Shown one piece after another: positions 41,291 through 45,672 of a DNA stretch of 45,672 nucleotides. Origin of the DNA: an uncultured Clostridia bacterium. Its GTDB lineage: Bacteria; Bacillota; Clostridia; TANB77; CAG-508. Positions within the stretch are counted from its first letter, which is position 1. Every line of letters begins with the position of its first letter. A model generated the notes under the pieces. It saw only the letters and a program-made list of their open reading frames with translations, was not told the DNA's origin and ran no database searches. The position numbers and the translations under genes were made by a program. The stretch lies in NCBI GenBank assembly GCA_944386325.1, contig CALXAP010000017.1, forward strand, positions 1 to 45,672, in the 5' to 3' direction.

Positions 41291-42337
41291 TTGGACCTTG
41301 ATACAATGACTAATGTTATTTTAAATAATCAGTATGATTTGAATGAAGGTAAAAATAATAATTATAATAATAAAAATAAAAAAATAAAAAAAAAGAAGAG
41401 TAAATTAAAAAAAATATTAAAAGTATTTTTAATGCTAATACTACTATTTATAATTTTTATCATATTATTTTTTAAAACATCTTTATTTCAGAAATATAAA
41501 GAATTATGGGTACAAACAGCTATGAGTACTATGAATCATCAATATTTAGCAACATGGTTTTTATCAGATGAAGAAATAGAAGAGATAATGCAGAAATTAG
41601 CAGTACATAATGATGAAAATTCTGATCCATCAAAAATAAAAATAACAAATAAAAGTAATGAAATAAAAATAGAACAAATAAAAGGAAGTGGATATGTAGG
41701 TCATGTTATGATTATTGGAAATCCAAGCAGAGTAAAATTAGTAGATGCAAGAAAAACAAATACAGGAACTAAATTAAGTGAAATTGTAAAAGAAAGAAAT
41801 GCTATAGCAGGTATTAATGCTGGTGGATTTGCAGATGATGGTGGACATGGAAAAGGAAATAAACTTGTAGATGCAGTTATAATAGATAAAAAATTATTAA
41901 ACGGTAATAAAACAGATACATATAGTTTAATAGGCTTAACAAAAAGTGGCAAATTAATGCTTGGAAAATATACATATGATGAAGCAATAAAAGCTGGTAT
42001 AAATTCTGCAGTTGAATTTGGACCATTTTTAATAGTCAATGGAAAAAATCAAATTACAAATGAAAATTCTGGTGGAATTCAGCCAAGAATGGCTATTGGT
42101 CAAAAACAAGATGGAACACTTATATTTGTTTCAATAGATGGAAGAAAACCAGGTTATAGTTTAGGAACAACATTACTGGAATTACAAAAAATATTTGAAA
42201 AATATGGAGCATATAATGCAGCAAATTTAGATGGTGGATCTTCAGCAACAATGGTTTATAATAATGAAGTTATAAATAGACCTTCTACACCAATTGGTGA
42301 AAGATATTTGCCAAATGCTTTTATAGTGGAAAATTAA
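41291..42337 (+). CDS. Phosphodiester glycosidase (NAGPA/DUF2233) family protein
   Basis: A 348-residue protein. TTG 41291 is preferred because AGAGGTGAT lies five bases before it; GTG 41282 would be inside that site. A very basic stretch (residues about 20-40) precedes one membrane helix (VFLMLILLFIIFIILFF), so the enzyme faces outward. The catalytic domain shows the family blocks AIAGINAGGFADDGGHGKG, FGPFLIVNGK, GGIQPRMAIGQ, ISIDGRKPGYSLGTT-like and AANLDGGSSATM. Family members uncover sugar phosphodiesters or act in exopolysaccharide and wall-glycan processing. Substrate unknown. Confidence 0.88.
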   Translation: MDLDTMTNVILNNQYDLNEGKNNNYNNKNKKIKKKKSKLKKILKVFLMLILLFIIFIILFFKTSLFQKYKELWVQTAMSTMNHQYLATWFLSDEEIEEIMQKLAVHNDENSDPSKIKITNKSNEIKIEQIKGSGYVGHVMIIGNPSRVKLVDARKTNTGTKLSEIVKERNAIAGINAGGFADDGGHGKGNKLVDAVIIDKKLLNGNKTDTYSLIGLTKSGKLMLGKYTYDEAIKAGINSAVEFGPFLIVNGKNQITNENSGGIQPRMAIGQKQDGTLIFVSIDGRKPGYSLGTTLLELQKIFEKYGAYNAANLDGGSSATMVYNNEVINRPSTPIGERYLPNAFIVEN

Positions 42338-42399
42338 GAAATTATTAATTTTATTAATGAAAAATCAGTGCTACAATATATTGTAAAGAGGTAAGAAAA

Positions 42400-43113
42400 A
42401 TGAAAAATAAAAAGAAATTAATTTTTAATATAATTTTAGCAATATTAGTTGTGTGTTTGTTAGGATATATAGTGTGGAAATTATTCCCGATTATTATTGG
42501 TCTTGCAACACCAGAGGGAAGAGAAAACTTTAGAAGTGAAATGAATGAATTAGGTGCTAGTAGTTTCTTTGTTTTATTAGGTTTACAGGTAGCACAAATT
42601 TTATTAATAGTTTTACCTGCAGAGCCTTTAGAAATATTATCAGGTATGTGTTATGGTACATTGGGAGGAGCTATATTTATTACTTTTTCTACTTTTTTAA
42701 GTACAGTTATAATTTATTTCCTTGTAAATAAATTAGGAAAGAAATTTTTATATCAATTTTTTTCAAAAGAAAAAATAGATAAAATAGAAAATAGTAAATT
42801 ATTAAAAGATACAAAGAAGATAGAATTTATAATATTTTTATTATTCTTTATACCTGTAACACCAAAAGATTTATTAGTATATATTGGAGCATTATTGCCG
42901 ATAAAGCCTATAAGATTCATGGTAATTTCAACCTTTTCAAGACTTCCATCTATAATATCTGCAACAATGGTAGGAAATAGTATAACTGTTGGAAATTGGG
43001 TTGTACCAGTTGTTGTGTATTCAATAACAGCTATTATTGCAATACTTGCTTTATATATATCAAAAAAGAAAGCTGGTAAAGATACAGATGAATTAATGAA
43101 TATATTAAAATAG
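42400..43113 (+). CDS. TVP38/TMEM64 (VTT domain) membrane protein
   Basis: A 237-residue protein with five or six membrane helices. The VTT domain blocks are visible: LPAEPLEILSGMCYGTLGGA (E-x-x-x-G), FVPVTPKDLLVYIGALLPI-like F-x-P-x-x-P/K region (FFIPVTPKDLLVYIGALLPI) and FSRLPSIISATMVGNSI. These proteins are DedA/TMEM41-like and are linked to lipid scrambling or transport. AGAGG precedes the ATG. Confidence 0.9.
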   Translation: MKNKKKLIFNIILAILVVCLLGYIVWKLFPIIIGLATPEGRENFRSEMNELGASSFFVLLGLQVAQILLIVLPAEPLEILSGMCYGTLGGAIFITFSTFLSTVIIYFLVNKLGKKFLYQFFSKEKIDKIENSKLLKDTKKIEFIIFLLFFIPVTPKDLLVYIGALLPIKPIRFMVISTFSRLPSIISATMVGNSITVGNWVVPVVVYSITAIIAILALYISKKKAGKDTDELMNILK

Positions 43114-43115
43114 TA

Positions 43116-43144
43116 TTGACATAAACGAACATATGTTTTAAAAT
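43116..43144 (+). promoter_or_regulatory. dinB: Promoter of dinB
   Basis: TTGACA (43116-43121), a 17-base spacer and TAAAAT (43139-43144). The LexA box lies inside the spacer. Confidence 0.7.
43126..43139 (+). promoter_or_regulatory. dinB: LexA (SOS) box
   Basis: CGAACATATGTTTT matches the Gram-positive LexA consensus CGAACNNNNGTTYG at all but the last base. It lies between -35 and -10, ideal for repression of dinB until DNA damage. Confidence 0.85.
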
Positions 43145-43227
43145 ATAATTGTGGTTATGTTATAAAAGAAGTAGAGATTAACAAGTTGCTTTTTCTAGAC
43201 ATAAATTAGCTTTAAATGGAGGTTAAT

Positions 43228-44436
43228 ATGGAAAGAAAAATTTTACATATAGATGTGAACAATGCTTTTTTATCATGGACTGCAATTAATATGTTGAATA
43301 ATGGTGAAGAAATAGATATTAGAAATATTCCTTCGATAATAGGAGGAGATGAAAGTAAAAGAAGAGGTATTGTACTTGCAAAAAGTCCACCTGCCAAAAA
43401 ATTTGGAATAGTTACTGGTGAACCAATATATATGGCAAGAAAAAAATGCCCAGAAATAAAAATATATCCATCAAATTATAAATTATATAAATATTATTCA
43501 AATAAATTATATGAATTATTTTTAGAATATACAGAATATGTAGAAAGATTTTCAGTTGATGAATGCTTCTTAGATATGACAGAATTTTTAATGGGTAGAG
43601 ATATATTTGATATTGCCAAAGAAATTAGTAGTAGAATAAAAGAAGAATTAGGCTTTACTGTAAATGTAGGAATATCAAGTAATAAATTATTAGCTAAAAT
43701 GGCATCAGATTTTGAAAAACCAGATAAAATACATACATTATATAAAAATGAAATAGAACAAAAAATGTGGAATTTACCAGCTTCAGAATTATTTATGCTA
43801 GGTAGAAAAACAATTCCAAAAATAAATAAACTAGGAATGAAAACAATAGGGGATATTGCCAAAGCTGATAAAAATGTATTAATAAAGGTATTTGGTAAAC
43901 ATGGAAAACAAATGTGGGAATATGCAAATGGAATTGATAATTCAAAAGTTATATATGAATATCAACAACCAAAATGTATAGGAAATTCAGTAACATTGCC
44001 ATTTGATATAGTAAATATAGAAAAATTAAATGAGATACTATTATTATTATCTGAAAAGGTTAGTTTTAGACTTAGAAAGCATAATCTTATAGGAAATAGT
44101 ATAAGTGTTCAAATTAAAACAAAAGATTTTGAAGTGTTTTCGCATCAAAAAAAGATAGATATATCTACAGATCAAACAAAGACTATATATGAGGTATCAA
44201 GAAGTTTATTAGAAAAAATACATAATGGTCAGAAAATAAGATTAATAGGAGTAAGAGTATCTAATTTATCAAATAAAGATGAATGCCAAATGTCTATTTT
44301 TGATGTTGCTGAAAATAAAAAACAGAAAAAATTAGATGATGTTATGGATAAAATAAAAGATAAATATGGTTATAATTCAATAACAAGAGCTGGAGAAATA
44401 AATGTAAGAGATATAATCAATATAAGAGAAGATTAG
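43228..44436 (+). CDS. dinB: DNA polymerase IV (Y family)
   Basis: A 402-residue translesion polymerase. ATG 43228 follows GGAGG; ATG 43216 would contain it. Motifs: ILHIDVNNAFLSW (first catalytic Asp; Val-Asn instead of Met-Asp), RGIVLAKSPPAKKFGI, RFSVDECFLDMTE (catalytic D-E pair), VGISSNKLLAKMASDFEKPD, helix-hairpin-helix KLGMKTIGDIAKAD, and the little-finger domain near NSVTLP. The C-terminus carries QMSIFD, a beta-clamp-binding peptide. The LexA box upstream indicates SOS induction. Confidence 0.95.
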   Translation: MERKILHIDVNNAFLSWTAINMLNNGEEIDIRNIPSIIGGDESKRRGIVLAKSPPAKKFGIVTGEPIYMARKKCPEIKIYPSNYKLYKYYSNKLYELFLEYTEYVERFSVDECFLDMTEFLMGRDIFDIAKEISSRIKEELGFTVNVGISSNKLLAKMASDFEKPDKIHTLYKNEIEQKMWNLPASELFMLGRKTIPKINKLGMKTIGDIAKADKNVLIKVFGKHGKQMWEYANGIDNSKVIYEYQQPKCIGNSVTLPFDIVNIEKLNEILLLLSEKVSFRLRKHNLIGNSISVQIKTKDFEVFSHQKKIDISTDQTKTIYEVSRSLLEKIHNGQKIRLIGVRVSNLSNKDECQMSIFDVAENKKQKKLDDVMDKIKDKYGYNSITRAGEINVRDIINIRED

Positions 44437-44457
44437 TATTAAAATTAAAAAATAAGA

Positions 44458-44512
44458 AATACTAGTAATATCAATATAAGTGGGAGTAATTTGTTTTGAT
44501 ATTACTAGTATT
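44458..44512 (+). promoter_or_regulatory. Perfect 17-bp inverted repeat enclosing the RBS of the exchanger gene
   Basis: AATACTAGTAATATCAA (44458-44474) and its exact complement (44496-44512) enclose a 21-base loop holding GGGAG. The 3' arm begins at the TTG start codon. Folded RNA would hide the start codon while exposing the RBS in the loop. Confidence 0.75.
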
Positions 44513-45338
44513 AAAATTATTTATATATACTTTTTTAATTGTTGTAATATGTAAATATGTATTAGTTAAATATATAAGAAAATTAGCAGAAGTACTTAAT
44601 TTAAGTTCTAAAACAATTGGAAATATATCTGGATTTGCTACATCTATACCAGAGTTATTAACTGTTTCTTTTTCTGCATTTACAGGTTTTATAAATACAG
44701 GTTTATATAATATATTAAGTTCAAATATAATTAATTTAGGATTATATTCTACTTCTATTATTGCAAATAAAAATATAAAAATTATATTAAAAAATATGGG
44801 ATTAAAAATAGAAATATTATTATCTATAATAACAATTATAATTCCAATTGTACTTATGCTATTAAAAATAAATATAGAAATCCAATTAGTTCCGATATTA
44901 ATATTATTATTTATATTATTTTACTATATAGATATAAATGTACACAAATTGTATTTAAAAAAAGAAGATAATATTGTATATGATGAAATAGAAAAAGAGA
45001 AAAAATATATAAAAGGAAAAAATACAAAGGGAACAGTTTATTTATTAATAATTATTGCTATAATGATTATTTTATTTTTTATAGGTAACAAATTAAGTTA
45101 TGTTATAGAAGAGTTATGTATAAAGTTTAATTTGCCAGAAATTTTGTTAGGGATAATACTTGGTTTTTCTACAAGTATACCAGAATTAATAACTTTTTTT
45201 GAGGCACAAAAATTTCATGGAGAAAATGATAGAAAATTAGGTGTGATAGAAGCAACAAATAATTTATTATCATCAAATTTATTGTGTTTGTTTATAATTC
45301 AAAGTATAGGTATTTTAATTTATTATGCTTTCAATTAG
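44496..45338 (+). CDS. Sodium/calcium exchanger-like (CaCA superfamily) membrane protein
   Basis: A 280-residue protein with about nine membrane helices. Two internal repeats carry the CaCA alpha motifs: GFATSIPELLTVSFSAFTGF with NILSSNIINLGL, and GFSTSIPELITFFEAQKFHG with EATNNLLSSNLLCL. In the family, the Glu of 'SIPE' binds the cation. A charged cytoplasmic loop (about residues 150-178) separates the halves. The usual length is 310-350, so it is a compact member; cation and direction are unknown. The TTG start lies at the foot of a strong hairpin. Weak alternative starts exist downstream. Confidence 0.75.
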   Translation: MILLVLKLFIYTFLIVVICKYVLVKYIRKLAEVLNLSSKTIGNISGFATSIPELLTVSFSAFTGFINTGLYNILSSNIINLGLYSTSIIANKNIKIILKNMGLKIEILLSIITIIIPIVLMLLKINIEIQLVPILILLFILFYYIDINVHKLYLKKEDNIVYDEIEKEKKYIKGKNTKGTVYLLIIIAIMIILFFIGNKLSYVIEELCIKFNLPEILLGIILGFSTSIPELITFFEAQKFHGENDRKLGVIEATNNLLSSNLLCLFIIQSIGILIYYAFN

Positions 45339-45464
45339 AAATATATTTATTGATGTATATATAATGTTACTAAAATGTAAAACTGTATACGAATTTGATA
45401 TAATAATCTTTCATAAATTTTTCGGCTCAATACGATATTTAAGAATTTGTAAAATAATTTAATC

Positions 45465-45548
45465 GTTGTAGGGGCAAACATTGTTCGCCCGCTCTGCAAA
45501 TACATTTCTCAAAAAATTAAACATATAAATTTAGATATGAATAGTTAC
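45465..45548 (+). repeat. Dispersed palindromic repeat, copy 2
   Basis: GTTGTAGGGG, GGGCAAAC-att-GTTCGCCC (one mispair), CGCTCTGCAAA, CAAAAAATTAAACATA and ATAGTTAC line up in order with the copy at 36131-36216. The stretch from 45339 to 45464 holds nothing I can name. Confidence 0.75.
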
Positions 45549-45559
45549 CATAAAACAGC

Positions 45560-45672
45560 TTAATTTAGCAAATTCATTGAAAAATTATGTAAAACATTGT
45601 ATACTTTCCACTGTTCTTTAGAAAGTTTATGTTTTTTTATGTATGTTGGACCATATTTTCTAAATATATCTT
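45560..45672 (-). pseudogene. N-terminal fragment resembling an IS91-type transposase
   Basis: The minus strand enters from the right edge reading DIFRKYGPTYIKKHKLSKEQ, then WKVYNVLHNFSMNLLN and a stop at 45560. The 'DIFR-YG--Y---HKLS--Q-K' pattern is the start of IS91-like zinc-binding transposases. In those, the sequence continues into a Cys-rich region; here it stops early, so the gene is probably truncated. The dispersed repeat copy 2 begins right after the stop. Partial in this window. Confidence 0.45.

Noticed and set aside
1..45672. CRISPR arrays
   Set aside because: No regularly spaced direct repeats and no cas genes were seen on either strand.

Overview
The window comes from an AT-rich (roughly a quarter G+C by eye), Gram-positive, spore-forming Bacillota, most likely an uncultured gut-type Clostridia. 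The reasons are spoVT, the spore-coat operon cotJABC, a LexA-type SOS box before dinB, strong AGGAGG ribosome-binding sites, frequent TTG starts and the standard code.

The standout feature is cotJC, the spore-coat manganese catalase gene. It is present in three pieces (16077-16271, 22611-22820, 27240-27440) separated by two integrated elements of about 6.3 and 4.4 kb. Each element carries its own large serine recombinase gene or genes. Joining the pieces at the shared GA dinucleotides gives one uninterrupted 201-codon reading frame with all five expected Mn ligands (E35, E65, H68, E136, H170). Both insertion points fall exactly in the codons of ligand glutamates. This is the logic of the sigK 'skin' element: a sporulation gene that works only after site-specific excision in the terminally differentiating mother cell. 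Here it is doubled within one gene. That excision actually happens is inference; the split, the frame and the att geometry are read from the sequence.

Layout. 1-7739: an unfamiliar gene cluster with two paralogous coiled-coil proteins, a DHH phosphoesterase, an apparent 2H-phosphoesterase/DHH fusion and a 771-residue orphan, interrupted by a small GC-rich cassette (about 2606-3090). 7815-12295: a small mobile-element module with a hairpin-rich leader, Tn916 Orf7/Orf8-like regulators, a possible structured RNA, three small proteins and a serine recombinase. 12296-15248: an ABC exporter pair and spoVT. 15426-27440: cotJA, cotJB and the split cotJC. Element 1 holds an AbiL-like (RloA/RloB) phage-defence pair, a sortase-anchored surface protein with a class B sortase, a 49-aa ORF and a recombinase with a C-terminal frameshift. 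Element 2 holds an antitoxin, a truncated toxin, a decayed gene, a 51-aa ORF and two tandem recombinases.

27601-36064 is a surface-glycan operon: CDP-glucose synthesis, 4,6-dehydration, C3 deoxygenation (RfbF, RfbG, RfbH), a ThDP enzyme and an NAD(P)-reductase like YerE/YerF of yersiniose synthesis, a GtrB-like glycosyltransferase and a GtrII-like membrane transferase. From 36307 the region is ordinary chromosome: tRNA-Thr(CGT), ftsY, a UPF0182 protein, a DUF5665 protein, small minus-strand genes, a NAGPA-like protein, a TVP38 family protein, dinB and a cation-exchanger-like protein. It ends with a dispersed palindromic repeat and the edge of an IS91-like transposase on the minus strand.
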